From assembly GCA_905214875.1 (NCBI GenBank), contig CAJMNR010000026.1, positions 1-60,478 of the forward strand: a stretch of DNA of 60,478 nt. Direction: 5' to 3'. The notes under the pieces were generated by a model. It did not search any database, was not told where the DNA came from, and was given only the letters and a program-made list of their open reading frames with translations. This document shows, in pieces, positions 8,329 to 17,421 of this stretch. Each line of letters starts with the position of its first letter. Within the stretch, counting starts at the first letter, position 1. This DNA is from an uncultured bacterium (GTDB lineage: Bacteria > Bacillota > Clostridia > Lachnospirales > Lachnospiraceae). The translations under genes were made by a program, and so were the position numbers.

Positions 8329-9354
8329 ATGAAGCAAATTAATACAGTAGATGCAGTAGGTCATGTAATTTGCCATGATATTACGAAAATCGTAAAAGGA
8401 GGCATGAAAGGAGTTGCCTTTAAAAAGGGACATGTGGTTCGTGAAGAAGACATTGAAGAACTATTGTCTATTGGAAAGGAACACCTTTATGTATGGGAAT
8501 GTGATGATACGATGCTTCATGAAAATGATGCAGCAGCGGTCTTAGTAGCTTTATGTAAGAATGAAGGTATGGAAGAAACACCGGTCAAAGAAGGAAAAAT
8601 CGAACTGATCGCAGAACGTGAAGGCCTTTACATGATCGATGTGGACCGTCTAGATGAAATCAACGAATTAGAGGAAATTATGGTTTCTTCGATTCACACA
8701 TATACACCTGTGAAAAAGGGAGATAAGCTTCTCGGAACAAGAATCATTCCGCTTACGATAAAAAAAGATAAGCTAGAAGAGGCGAAAAAAGCAGCCGGAA
8801 GTGAACCGATTGCCAAGCTTCTTCCATACAAGATGAAGACAGCTGCAGTAATTACTACTGGAAGCGAAGTATTCTTTGGAAGAATCAAAGATACATTTAC
8901 ACCAGTGATCATAAGCAAATTAGAGCGCTTTGGTATCGAGGTAACTCATCACAAGATTGTAAATGATGAGAAAGAGAATATTGTAAGTGCCATTCATGAA
9001 ATGAAGGCGGCCGGAGTCGATATGATTCTTTGTACTGGCGGTATGAGCGTAGATCCTGATGATATGACGCCAGGTGCTATCAAAGAGGCAGGTGCTAATA
9101 TTATTTCTTATGGTGCACCGGTGCTTCCTGGAGCAATGTTCTTACTTGGATACTTTGAAGATGACACTCCGATTATGGGATTACCTGGATGTGTTATGTA
9201 TACAAAGGCAACGATCTTTGACTTGATGCTTCCGAGAGTATGCGCAGGTGTGAAGATGACCAAAAAGGAAATCGCAAGAATGGGCCATGGCGGATTCTGT
9301 ACAGGATGTACTCCATGTACGTTCCCACATTGTGCCTTTGGTAAAGGGGTCTAA
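8329..9354 (+). CDS. Molybdopterin-binding protein, MoeA/MogA-like fold
   Basis: 341 aa. The C-terminal half has the MPT-binding fold (TTGSEVFFGRIKD, CTGGMSVDPDDMTPGAI, GLPGCVMY). The N-terminal half is a MoeA-like region without the full MoeA domain set. It ends in a Cys-rich tail, CTGCTPCTFPHC. This clostridial family sits in Moco operons and may assist metal or molybdopterin handling. The tail could bind a metal, which is an inference. Confidence 0.75.
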   Translation: MKQINTVDAVGHVICHDITKIVKGGMKGVAFKKGHVVREEDIEELLSIGKEHLYVWECDDTMLHENDAAAVLVALCKNEGMEETPVKEGKIELIAEREGLYMIDVDRLDEINELEEIMVSSIHTYTPVKKGDKLLGTRIIPLTIKKDKLEEAKKAAGSEPIAKLLPYKMKTAAVITTGSEVFFGRIKDTFTPVIISKLERFGIEVTHHKIVNDEKENIVSAIHEMKAAGVDMILCTGGMSVDPDDMTPGAIKEAGANIISYGAPVLPGAMFLLGYFEDDTPIMGLPGCVMYTKATIFDLMLPRVCAGVKMTKKEIARMGHGGFCTGCTPCTFPHCAFGKGV

Positions 9355-9356
9355 GT

Positions 9357-10565
9357 ATGGAGCACGTAACAGTTGAACAGGCAGTCGCACTGATTGAGGA
9401 ACGTGTTTCCTTTATCGATCGTAAAAAGAAGCTTCCGCTTATGGAGGCGCTTGGGTATGTAATGGCAGAAACGGTATATGCACCATTTTCAAATCCGCCA
9501 TTTGACCGTGCGCCAATCGATGGTTATGCTCTAAAGGCAGAGGATACAAAAGGGGCAACAAAAGAGTGTCCAGTGATCCTTACTGTTGTGGAAGAAGTGG
9601 ATGCTGGACAGTATTCGGAACGTGAATTGCAACATGGTCAAGCCGTTCGTATTATGACAGGAGCACCAATTCCAAAAGGTTGTGACTGTTGTATTCGTCA
9701 AGAGAGTACGAATTACGGGGAAGACAAGGTTGAGATCTATCAGGAGATGAAATCTCATGAAAACTACTGTGATTTAGGCGAAGATGTAAGAGAGGGCGAT
9801 TTGCTTGTAAGAGATGGTGTTACTCTTACTTTTGTAGAGCTTGGAATTCTTGCAAGTCTTGGAATCACAGAAGTTACTGTATATGACAAGCCGCGTCTAG
9901 CGCTTGTGACAACAGGGGATGAAGTAGTTACACCAGGACAGCCACTAGGGCCTGGAAAAATATATAACAGCAATATGACCATGATGGAAGCAAGACTGAA
10001 AGAGCTTGGTTATCCATTTTGTATCATCAAATCCCATGGAGATGATGGAAAAAGTCTTGCGAAGGAATTAATGGAGCTTGCAAACGGCGTGGATGCAATT
10101 GTGACAACAGGAGGCGTTTCTGTTGGAAAGAAGGATATTCTTCATGATGCAATCAAGGAGATGAAGGCAGAGAGAGTATTTTGGAAAGTGTTATTAAAAC
10201 CAGGAACTCCGACCATTTTCTCTGTTTATAACTCGATTCCAATCGTAAGCCTTTCTGGCAATCCATTTGGTGCGCTGACGAATACAGAACTTTTACTTCG
10301 TCCGATGCTTGCAACGATGGCGAATGACAAGTCTCTGCTTCCAGTTAGGACAACGGGAGTAATGGAAGATGAGTTTTTAAAGGAAAGCAAGGGAAGAAGA
10401 TTTATCCGTGCATACTATGAAAACCATAAAGTGTATCTTCCAAAGAATGGACTTCATTCTTCCGGGGTATTATCTACCATGGCAGGATGTAACTGTGTGA
10501 TTGATATTACACCAGGGACGAAACAGCTTCTTAAAGGAGATGAGGTTACGGTTGTGTTGCTGTAA
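9357..10565 (+). CDS. moeA: MoeA, molybdopterin molybdotransferase
   Basis: 402 aa. The N-terminal segment includes NPPFDRAPIDGYAL, RIMTGAPIPKGCD follows, and the central MPT fold has VTTGGVSVGKKD. The C-terminal MoeA domain IV is present. It inserts molybdate into adenylated molybdopterin made by the MogA-like protein. The start lies two bases after the previous stop. Confidence 0.92.
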   Translation: MEHVTVEQAVALIEERVSFIDRKKKLPLMEALGYVMAETVYAPFSNPPFDRAPIDGYALKAEDTKGATKECPVILTVVEEVDAGQYSERELQHGQAVRIMTGAPIPKGCDCCIRQESTNYGEDKVEIYQEMKSHENYCDLGEDVREGDLLVRDGVTLTFVELGILASLGITEVTVYDKPRLALVTTGDEVVTPGQPLGPGKIYNSNMTMMEARLKELGYPFCIIKSHGDDGKSLAKELMELANGVDAIVTTGGVSVGKKDILHDAIKEMKAERVFWKVLLKPGTPTIFSVYNSIPIVSLSGNPFGALTNTELLLRPMLATMANDKSLLPVRTTGVMEDEFLKESKGRRFIRAYYENHKVYLPKNGLHSSGVLSTMAGCNCVIDITPGTKQLLKGDEVTVVLL

Positions 10566-11058
10566 TAAGAAACAAATCATAGTGGCAGTCAGCGGAGTTA
10601 AGAATTCCGGTAAGACCACATTAATAACAAACTTGATTCCGGAATTTAATCAACGTGGCTATCAGGTAGCTACGATCAAACATGATGGCCATGAATTTGA
10701 AGGGGATGTTGTAGGAACGGATACGTACAAACATTCCAAGGCAGGTGCCTATGGCACTGCCATCTTTTCAAAAGGCCAATATGTACTAAAGAAACAACAA
10801 GAAGTGAGTGAACAGGATTTGATTCCTATGTTTCCGGAAGCAGATATCATTATACTTGAAGGTTTCAAATACAGTGCGTATCCGAAGGTCGAAGTGATTC
10901 GAAAAGGAAATTCTACACAATCTGTGTGTAACCGAGAGGGCTTATTTGCCATCGTTACTGATACGGCATGTGAAGTTCCTGGAATTACAAAGATTCCGCT
11001 TAACGATATCGGAGCAATTGCGGATCGTATCTTAGAATATTTTATGAAAAGGAAATAA
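10540..11058 (+). CDS. mobB: MobB, molybdopterin-guanine dinucleotide biosynthesis GTPase
   Basis: About 172 aa. P-loop GVKNSGKTT near the N-terminus, then IKHDGH and a LEGFK motif typical of MobB. I chose ATG 10540 because AAAGGAG lies directly before it; TTG 10552 and TTG 10501 are in frame. It overlaps the end of moeA. It partners MobA (13967), which makes the dinucleotide cofactor needed by DMSO-reductase-family enzymes. Confidence 0.85.
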   Translation: MRLRLCCCNKKQIIVAVSGVKNSGKTTLITNLIPEFNQRGYQVATIKHDGHEFEGDVVGTDTYKHSKAGAYGTAIFSKGQYVLKKQQEVSEQDLIPMFPEADIIILEGFKYSAYPKVEVIRKGNSTQSVCNREGLFAIVTDTACEVPGITKIPLNDIGAIADRILEYFMKRK

Positions 11059-11061
11059 AAA

Positions 11062-11493
11062 ATGGGTAAAGTATTAGCAGTTTGTAAGAGTATAGAAAAA
11101 GGAACACAGAAAGTGGATGTAAAAGAAGCAGTGCTTATTGAAAACCACGGAATCGAAGGAGATGCACATGCTGGAGAATGGCATAGACAAATCAGTCTTT
11201 TAGCATTTGAGAAAATCGATGAGTTCCGCAGCCGTGGTGCTGAAGTTGACTTCGGTGCATTCGGTGAAAATATCGTAATCAGCGGATATGATTTAAAGAA
11301 TTATGAAGTTGGAACAAGATTCTCTTGCGGTGATGTTGTTCTTGAACTAACACAAATCGGTAAGAAATGCCACCATGGTTGTGAAATCTTTCAAAAGATG
11401 GGTGACTGCATTATGCCAAGAGAAGGCGTTTTCTGTCGTGTAATCCATGGAGGAACAGTGAAAACTGGTGATGAATTTTTGGTAGTAGAATAA
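11062..11493 (+). CDS. MOSC-domain protein
   Basis: 143 aa, a stand-alone MOSC domain. It shows GIEGDAHAG, ISLLAFEKID, FGENIVISG and the conserved Cys segment QIGKKCHHGCEIF followed by MPREGVF. MOSC domains handle sulfur on molybdenum cofactors. Stand-alone forms of this size are common in clostridial Moco operons, where they probably act late in cofactor maturation. Confidence 0.85.
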   Translation: MGKVLAVCKSIEKGTQKVDVKEAVLIENHGIEGDAHAGEWHRQISLLAFEKIDEFRSRGAEVDFGAFGENIVISGYDLKNYEVGTRFSCGDVVLELTQIGKKCHHGCEIFQKMGDCIMPREGVFCRVIHGGTVKTGDEFLVVE

Positions 11494-11503
11494 GAGGTAG
11501 AAC

Positions 11504-12292
11504 ATGAGAAGAAAAATTGCTATGGGCCTTGTACTCTGCTTAAGTGTAGCTTTCGCAGGATGCGGCGAAAAAAAAGACGATACTTCCAAACAAGAACCTA
11601 AGAAGATGATGGTATTGGCAGCAGCAAGCCTTACAGATGCTTTAACAGAAATCAAAGAATCCTATGAACAAACACAAGACGATTATGTATTAGAATTTGC
11701 ATTTGATTCTAGTGGTACGTTAAAGAAACAAATCGAACAAGGTGTTGATGCTGACGTATTCTTATCCGCTTCCAAATTACCAATGGATGAGCTTTTAGAG
11801 GAAGGCCTTGTAGAGAAAGAGACAATGGTGGATCTTCTTAAAAATGAAATCGTTTTAATTTCTAATAGCAAAGAAGCCTCTCCAATCACTTCCTTTGAAG
11901 AGCTTGTAACTAGCGATCAAGTAGATATGATTGCAACATGTATGAAAGAAGTTCCAATTGGGCAGTATACGATTCAGTTATATGAAAACCTAGGGCTTCA
12001 AGACAAGTTAGCTGCTAAGGCAAATTATGCATCCAATGTTCGTCAAGTACTTGATTGGGTTGCTTCTGGCAATGCTAAATACGGTATCGTATATGCAACA
12101 GATGCTGCAGTAGAAGAGGGCGTTAAGGTACAGGCCGTAGCAGATTCTTCGTTATATGATCCTGTTATTTATCCAGCAGCAGTGGTTTCCGCTTCCCAAC
12201 AAAAAGAGGGAGCCGATGCATTCTTAGAATACTTAAAGAGTGACACAGCAAAAGAAGTATTTAAGAAATATGGATTTGAGACAGTATCATGA
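11504..12292 (+). CDS. modA: ModA, molybdate-binding lipoprotein
   Basis: 262 aa. Lipoprotein signal with FAGC lipobox, then the ModA start VLAAASLTDALTEI, FDSSGTLKKQIEQG and GQYTIQLYENLGL. It binds molybdate or tungstate outside the membrane and delivers it to ModBC. The end overlaps modB by four bases. Confidence 0.92.
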   Translation: MRRKIAMGLVLCLSVAFAGCGEKKDDTSKQEPKKMMVLAAASLTDALTEIKESYEQTQDDYVLEFAFDSSGTLKKQIEQGVDADVFLSASKLPMDELLEEGLVEKETMVDLLKNEIVLISNSKEASPITSFEELVTSDQVDMIATCMKEVPIGQYTIQLYENLGLQDKLAAKANYASNVRQVLDWVASGNAKYGIVYATDAAVEEGVKVQAVADSSLYDPVIYPAAVVSASQQKEGADAFLEYLKSDTAKEVFKKYGFETVS

Positions 12293-12939
12293 AAACACCA
12301 ATAATATTATCTATACAGGCCGCTGTGATTGCAACGGCCTTTTGTATGATTACAGGAACCTTGCTTGCAAGGTTTCTTTTGTATCGAAAAAAATGGCAGG
12401 CAGTGTTTGATGTGGTCTGTACGCTTCCAATGATCCTTCCGCCTACGGTTACAGGATTTTTACTACTTAAATTGTTTGGGAAACATAGTGTGGTTGGCCA
12501 GTGGTTAGAGTCTATCAATGTGTCGGTTGTGTTTTCATTTACAGGCGTTGTAATTGCATCTACGGTCGTTGCATTTCCATTAATGTACCGAACGACACTT
12601 GGCGCATTTCTACAAGTAGATGAGGATATCTTATCGGCGGCAAGGACGTTAGGAATCTCGGAAACTCGAATTTTCTTTCGAGTCCTTTTGCCAAATGCAA
12701 TGGAAGGGCTAGTTGCTGGGACGGTCCTTACGTTTGCCAGGGCACTTGGGGAATTCGGTGCGACGATTATGTTGGCTGGAAATATTCCAGGAAGGACACA
12801 GACCGTATCCATTGCCATCTATCAGGCGATGTTACAGGGAAATGATGCATTGGCATATCGATATGTTGCGATTATCCTTACCATCTCCTGTGTCTGCCTT
12901 ACTGTGATGAATGTGGTAGCGAAGAGAGGGAAAAGATGA
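12289..12939 (+). CDS. modB: ModB, molybdate ABC permease
   Basis: 216 aa with about five membrane helices. It contains LPMILPPTVTGF near the N-terminus and the permease EAA-type loop ARALGEFGATIMLAG. Four-base ATGA overlaps with both modA and modC imply translational coupling. Confidence 0.93.
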   Translation: MKTPIILSIQAAVIATAFCMITGTLLARFLLYRKKWQAVFDVVCTLPMILPPTVTGFLLLKLFGKHSVVGQWLESINVSVVFSFTGVVIASTVVAFPLMYRTTLGAFLQVDEDILSAARTLGISETRIFFRVLLPNAMEGLVAGTVLTFARALGEFGATIMLAGNIPGRTQTVSIAIYQAMLQGNDALAYRYVAIILTISCVCLTVMNVVAKRGKR

Positions 12940-13970
12940 GCTTAATCGTTAATATTGAAAAGAAATTGGACCATATGGTGCTTCGTGCAGATTTCTCGGT
13001 AGAGCAAGAAGTGCTGTCTTTATTTGGTGTTAGCGGCAGCGGAAAAAGCATGATACTTAAATGTATTGCAGGACTGGAGACGCCCGACCGTGGAAGGATT
13101 GTATTAAATGGCAGAGTGCTTTTTGATTCTGATAAGAAAATCAACGTAAAGCCGCAGCAACGAAAGGCTGGTTATGTGTTTCAAAACTATGCTTTGTTTC
13201 CTAATATGACAGTGGCACAAAATATTGGGTTTGCAGTTTGTAAATCCAAACGGAAACAGGTCGTGGCAGAGATGATACAGAAATTTCGCCTTGACGGGCT
13301 TGAAGATACCATGCCTTCCAAGTTATCTGGTGGTCAAAGACAAAGGGTTAGCATTGCCAGAATGTTGGCGGCAAAACCAGAACTTATCCTTTTGGATGAA
13401 CCATTTTCTGCACTGGATCACCAACTGGTGAAGGAACTCATCCACGAGATGAAAGAAGTTCTTGAAAATGCCGTATGCCCTGTTATCTTTGTATCCCACA
13501 ACCGAGAGGAAGTATATCAGCTAAGCAGTCGTTTAGGAGTGATTGAACATGGTAAACTTGGTGGTATTCGTCCGACAAAAGAGGTATTTGAAAAACCGGA
13601 TACAATGGAAGAAGCCAAGCTATGTGGATGTGATAACATTATTAGAATGACGCCAGAAGTTAAGAAAAAGTTTGGACTTACCCATTCATTTAAGGACGAT
13701 GTGGCGATAGGAATCTATTCAGATGACATTAGGCTTTCTAAAGGTTCAAATAATGAACTTCATTTGACCGGAAATGTTGTATCCATTGTAGAGGAAATTA
13801 GCCGAATCCGTTATGAAGTGATAGTAAAGGAACTGTCAGAGTGCCGTATGATTGTGAGCAGAAAGAAGGAGAGCAATGGCATGAGACAATCGATTCAAGT
13901 GGGAGATGTCATCCAACTTTTTTTAGCACATGACGCATTGCATCTTCTTAAAAAGCGAGGAAATAAATGA
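12936..13970 (+). CDS. modC: ModC, molybdate ABC ATPase with TOBE region
   Basis: 344 aa. Walker A GVSGSGKS near residue 30, signature LSGGQRQR, Walker B LILLDEPFSALD and the switch His in FVSHN. About 110 residues follow the ATPase domain and fit a TOBE/MOP molybdate-sensing domain. It powers ModB. It overlaps modB and mobA by four bases each. Confidence 0.92.
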   Translation: MSLIVNIEKKLDHMVLRADFSVEQEVLSLFGVSGSGKSMILKCIAGLETPDRGRIVLNGRVLFDSDKKINVKPQQRKAGYVFQNYALFPNMTVAQNIGFAVCKSKRKQVVAEMIQKFRLDGLEDTMPSKLSGGQRQRVSIARMLAAKPELILLDEPFSALDHQLVKELIHEMKEVLENAVCPVIFVSHNREEVYQLSSRLGVIEHGKLGGIRPTKEVFEKPDTMEEAKLCGCDNIIRMTPEVKKKFGLTHSFKDDVAIGIYSDDIRLSKGSNNELHLTGNVVSIVEEISRIRYEVIVKELSECRMIVSRKKESNGMRQSIQVGDVIQLFLAHDALHLLKKRGNK

Positions 13971-14548
13971 AAACGATAGGGTATGTTCTGTTAATGGGCG
14001 GAAAGAGCAGCCGCATGGGAAAAGATAAGGCGTATTTATCATATCATGGAATCCCTTTTTGGAAAAAGATTTCTGATGAAATGAAACAGTGTGGGCCGAC
14101 GTATCTTTCCTTAGATAGTTTAAAACGTGCTCCCGAAACGGATTGCAGTCTGATTCTAGATGAATATGCAAGTATTGGTCCTATGGGTGGCATCTATTCG
14201 AGTCTGTTGCAGGTAAAAGAGCAGGTCGTTTTCTTTACGCCATGCGATATGCCTATGATAACGGCAGAGTTGATGTTAGCTTTGTGTAAGCAGTATAGGG
14301 AAGAATACGATGGTGTGATTCTGACAGGAAGTGATGGAAAATACTATCCAACGATCGGACTATATTCCAAACGGCTGTTACCTGCCATGCAGGAGAAAAT
14401 CAAAAGTAAGGATTATCGGCTGATGGGACTTGTAAAAGAAAATAATATTAAGGCGATATCGGTAGATACACTTAAGATTCCAGAAATTGAGTTAAGAAAC
14501 TTAAATATTTGGGAAGAGTATTTAGAATTCATAGAGAAAACTACGTAG
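13967..14548 (+). CDS. mobA: MobA, molybdenum cofactor guanylyltransferase
   Basis: 193 aa. Starts with the nucleotidyltransferase loop LMGGKSSRMGKDKAYL and has PCDMPMI for metal/GTP binding. It attaches GMP to Mo-molybdopterin to give the dinucleotide form used by the oxidoreductase at 488. Last gene of the island; a strong terminator follows. Confidence 0.9.
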   Translation: MKTIGYVLLMGGKSSRMGKDKAYLSYHGIPFWKKISDEMKQCGPTYLSLDSLKRAPETDCSLILDEYASIGPMGGIYSSLLQVKEQVVFFTPCDMPMITAELMLALCKQYREEYDGVILTGSDGKYYPTIGLYSKRLLPAMQEKIKSKDYRLMGLVKENNIKAISVDTLKIPEIELRNLNIWEEYLEFIEKTT

Positions 14549-14579
14549 TGGATGAAAGTTTTTATTTGTCTACAGTCTA

Positions 14580-14611
14580 AGCAAGTGAGCGAAAGCTCCC
14601 TTGCTTTCTTT
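14580..14611 (+). terminator. Terminator of the molybdoenzyme island
   Basis: GCAAGTGAGC, a GAAA tetraloop, GCTCCCTTGC, then TTTCTTTAT. It marks the 3' end of an operon of about 14 kb. Confidence 0.85.
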
Positions 14612-14738
14612 ATGTTTAGGAGAGAAAGCTAGAGGTCAAGTGGATAAATATTCCATGTAAAAACAATAAAGAAATGGGTAAATTGTGTCGAAATATAGAA
14701 TACTGAAAAGCATAAATAGAAAGATAAGGGGAGAAAGA

Positions 14739-17300
14739 ATGAGACGAAAAATAATGCCTTTGACATTATGCGCTTTACTATTTTTCCAAAGTGCAGTAAG
14801 CGGAAGTCCTGTCTACGCGGAGGGAATCAATCCACTCGGTACTCAGATTGAACATCAGGAAATGAAATCGAACAGAGTAGTTTATCTAACAGATGGGGAG
14901 GGCACTTTGGGAGATGGTAGTGGAACGAAAGTGAATCCTTATACCAACATCCGTACTGCATTAGCAGAGATACAAGATGGGGAAACATTGAAACTAATCG
15001 GTCATGTAAAGTATACAAAATATGACCAATATCCTAATGGGGCTGCTGTGCCATTGATTATTGACAAGAGTATCACGATTGAAGGGGACGATGAATATTC
15101 TTCCGGCTTAATTATAAGAACGGCCATTCAATTAGCAGCGGATGTAACCTTTAAAAATATGCGATTACAGATGACCCCAGAAGTAACTTTAGGAAGAACA
15201 GCAGAGAGTGCGAACAGCAGAATTCTTGGGGAAGAAGTAGAGCGAAGTACGACGATTTATCTAGCTGGACATTCATTAACATTAGATAATGTAAATACAA
15301 AAATGGGAGAAAGTCTTGATCAATATGATACAAGACCATATATTAGTGGTGGTACAAACAAAGCAGGCGGAGAAGTTGGAGATACAGCATCCGTTACAGT
15401 AATCAATCCAAATAGTGAAACGAAGCTTTCCGCTATTTATGCAGGTGACTATTGGAGAGAGCGTACAATGGATGTACAGATTCGCCTTGATGCAAGTTGC
15501 GTAGATACGACCTTGTATACAGGAGGATTACTTCAACCATTGCATGGAAATGTAACTGTAATGCTATACGATACGAATAACATTACTAAGTTTGACAGAA
15601 GTAATCATGATGGTGCACTTAATGTAAGACTTATGGAAGATACCTATACCACAATCCTAGATATTAATGAAGTGGATGATTTGGTATTAGAAAATGGGGC
15701 TAAGATCTTAATTCCTAAGAATAAAAGTTTTAAGGTAAACAATCTTACGCTAAAGGATAAGACACTCGTCAATTTTCAGCTTATGAGTGAAAGCCCAATT
15801 GTAAGCGGTAATTTTACAGGAGTATCATCTAGTACCAATATTGAAAATTGTGGAGGAATTATCCTAAACAATGAGCAGACATTACAGATTGCAGGTGAAG
15901 TAACAGGCCTTACAAGATTAAATATATATGGAGAAGCATTTTTCCCAATCTTTAAAGAGAATCATGTATATATTACGGCAAATAAAGCTTCAAGCGGTGA
16001 TTTTTCTATTGAGGGAACGCAGTATACTCAATTTGAATTAAAGAAAGAGAATAATGGGGAAAGCACGACTTGGACAACTTATAAAAAATTGGAGGAAGGT
16101 AACGAAGGGGTTCATTCGTTTAGCTGGTTAGGTGGACCTGAGAAAATTGTTGCACCTAAATACTCAGATGTATTTTATTTCCCAGTAGAGTTTCGTAATG
16201 GGTATAATGAGACGTATAGACCAGAACTATTTGAAATTTTACTCGATTATGAGATTGAGATGAAAACAGTAGATGGTACAATCATTGATATATATGAAGG
16301 TGATATCGCTTTGGATTGGGATGTGGATAGATTTGGAGATGATGTAACCGATCCTTACCAATTATTTCTCTCTTTTGATAATATAGAAGATATATATGGT
16401 GACTATATTATAACGATAACCCATATTGCGACAGGAAAACAGATTTCTAGAGAACTATCTGTTGTTCTTGAGGATGATTCGGAAGAAGAACCAGAAGTGA
16501 CACCGAGTCTACCACCAGTAATACCGCCGACGATTGCGCCAAGTGAAGCACCAACAGCGACACCAGAAGCGACACCAGAAGCGACACCAACAGCGACACC
16601 AACAGCGAAGCCAATAGTGAAGCCAGAAGCGACACCAGAAGCGACACCAACAGCGAAGCCAATAGTGAAGCCAGAAGCTACACCAGAAGCGACACCAACA
16701 GCGAAGCCAACGGTAAAACCAACAGCAAAGCCAACAGCAAAACCAACAGTAAAGCCAACAGCAAAACCAACAGTAAAGCCAACGGCAAAACCAACAGCAA
16801 AGCCAACAGTGAAGCCAACAGCAAAGCCAACAGTAAAACCAAAGGTAACACTAAATAAAAAGAGTGTGACGCTTTATACAAAAGGCGCTACTACAACGCA
16901 ACTAAAAGCTACTGTTGTAGGTAAGAGCAAAAAAGTAACGTATACAAGCAGCAATACGAAAGTTGCAAAAGTAGACAAAAATGGAAAAGTAACTGCATTG
17001 AAAGAAGGAAAGACTACCATCACGGTGAAAGCCAATGGCGTACATGCAAAATGTACAGTGGTAGTAAAGAAACCAACATTAAGTGTAGGAAGTTCAAAAA
17101 GAACTGTAAAACGAGGTAAGAAGATTACACTTAAGGTAAAGGCAACACCAGCCAGAACGATAACTTTTAAGTCAAATAAACCTAGTATTGCATCCGTAAA
17201 TAAAAAGGGTGTCATAACAGGAAAGAAAGCCGGAAAGGCTACGATTTCCGTTTCGTGTAATGGAATCACTAAAAAAGTCATTGTAACAGTGAAAAAATAG
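14739..17300 (+). CDS. Secreted surface protein with Pro/Thr linker and two Big_2 domains
   Basis: 853 aa from ATG 14739, preceded by AAGGGGAG; a GTG 54 bases upstream is in frame but has no ribosome site. Signal peptide over about 28 residues. The large N-terminal part is rich in beta structure and resembles right-handed beta-helix surface proteins (VNPYTNIRTAL, LTLDNVNTKMG). Residues about 604-703 are a low-complexity linker of PTA(K/T)P, PEATP and KPTVKP units. The last 150 residues are two bacterial Ig-like Big_2 domains (VTYTSSNTKVAKVDKNGKV and a second copy). No LPxTG or S-layer motif, so anchoring is unclear. Probably an adhesin or cell-surface protein. Confidence 0.75.
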   Translation: MRRKIMPLTLCALLFFQSAVSGSPVYAEGINPLGTQIEHQEMKSNRVVYLTDGEGTLGDGSGTKVNPYTNIRTALAEIQDGETLKLIGHVKYTKYDQYPNGAAVPLIIDKSITIEGDDEYSSGLIIRTAIQLAADVTFKNMRLQMTPEVTLGRTAESANSRILGEEVERSTTIYLAGHSLTLDNVNTKMGESLDQYDTRPYISGGTNKAGGEVGDTASVTVINPNSETKLSAIYAGDYWRERTMDVQIRLDASCVDTTLYTGGLLQPLHGNVTVMLYDTNNITKFDRSNHDGALNVRLMEDTYTTILDINEVDDLVLENGAKILIPKNKSFKVNNLTLKDKTLVNFQLMSESPIVSGNFTGVSSSTNIENCGGIILNNEQTLQIAGEVTGLTRLNIYGEAFFPIFKENHVYITANKASSGDFSIEGTQYTQFELKKENNGESTTWTTYKKLEEGNEGVHSFSWLGGPEKIVAPKYSDVFYFPVEFRNGYNETYRPELFEILLDYEIEMKTVDGTIIDIYEGDIALDWDVDRFGDDVTDPYQLFLSFDNIEDIYGDYIITITHIATGKQISRELSVVLEDDSEEEPEVTPSLPPVIPPTIAPSEAPTATPEATPEATPTATPTAKPIVKPEATPEATPTAKPIVKPEATPEATPTAKPTVKPTAKPTAKPTVKPTAKPTVKPTAKPTAKPTVKPTAKPTVKPKVTLNKKSVTLYTKGATTTQLKATVVGKSKKVTYTSSNTKVAKVDKNGKVTALKEGKTTITVKANGVHAKCTVVVKKPTLSVGSSKRTVKRGKKITLKVKATPARTITFKSNKPSIASVNKKGVITGKKAGKATISVSCNGITKKVIVTVKK
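16550..16845 (+). repeat. In-frame tandem repeat coding the Pro/Thr linker
   Basis: Near-identical 12-base units such as CCAACAGCGAAG and CCAACAGTGAAG, plus a longer duplicated block around 16610-16690. It encodes alternating Pro-Thr-Ala/Val-Lys. Slippage here would change linker length without changing frame. The reading frames on the opposite strand here are repeat artefacts. Confidence 0.9.
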
Positions 17301-17305
17301 ATATA

Positions 17306-17348
17306 AGCTGTTATCTCAGTGGTATATTTAACTGCTGAGATAACAGCT
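17306..17348 (+). terminator. Long hairpin after the surface protein
   Basis: AGCTGTTATCTCAG (17306-17319) pairs perfectly with CTGAGATAACAGCT (17335-17348). The flank is T/A-rich rather than a clean T-tract, so it may stabilise the mRNA end as much as terminate. Confidence 0.6.
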
Positions 17349-17350
17349 AT

Positions 17351-17379
17351 TTACATATTGTGGAAGATTACTATATAAT
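17351..17379 (+). promoter_or_regulatory. Promoter of the 17422 gene
   Basis: TTACAT, 17-base spacer, TATAAT at 17374-17379. It starts right after the preceding hairpin. Confidence 0.5.
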
Positions 17380-17421
17380 GGAATAAGAATAATGTCAGAA
17401 CTACAATAAGGGGAGAGAAAA

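Noticed and set aside
16447..16881. Minus-strand Leu/Ser-rich frames and CRISPR-like periodicity
   Set aside because: They are the complement of the in-frame Pro/Thr linker repeat. Units are contiguous without unique spacers, so this is not a CRISPR array.
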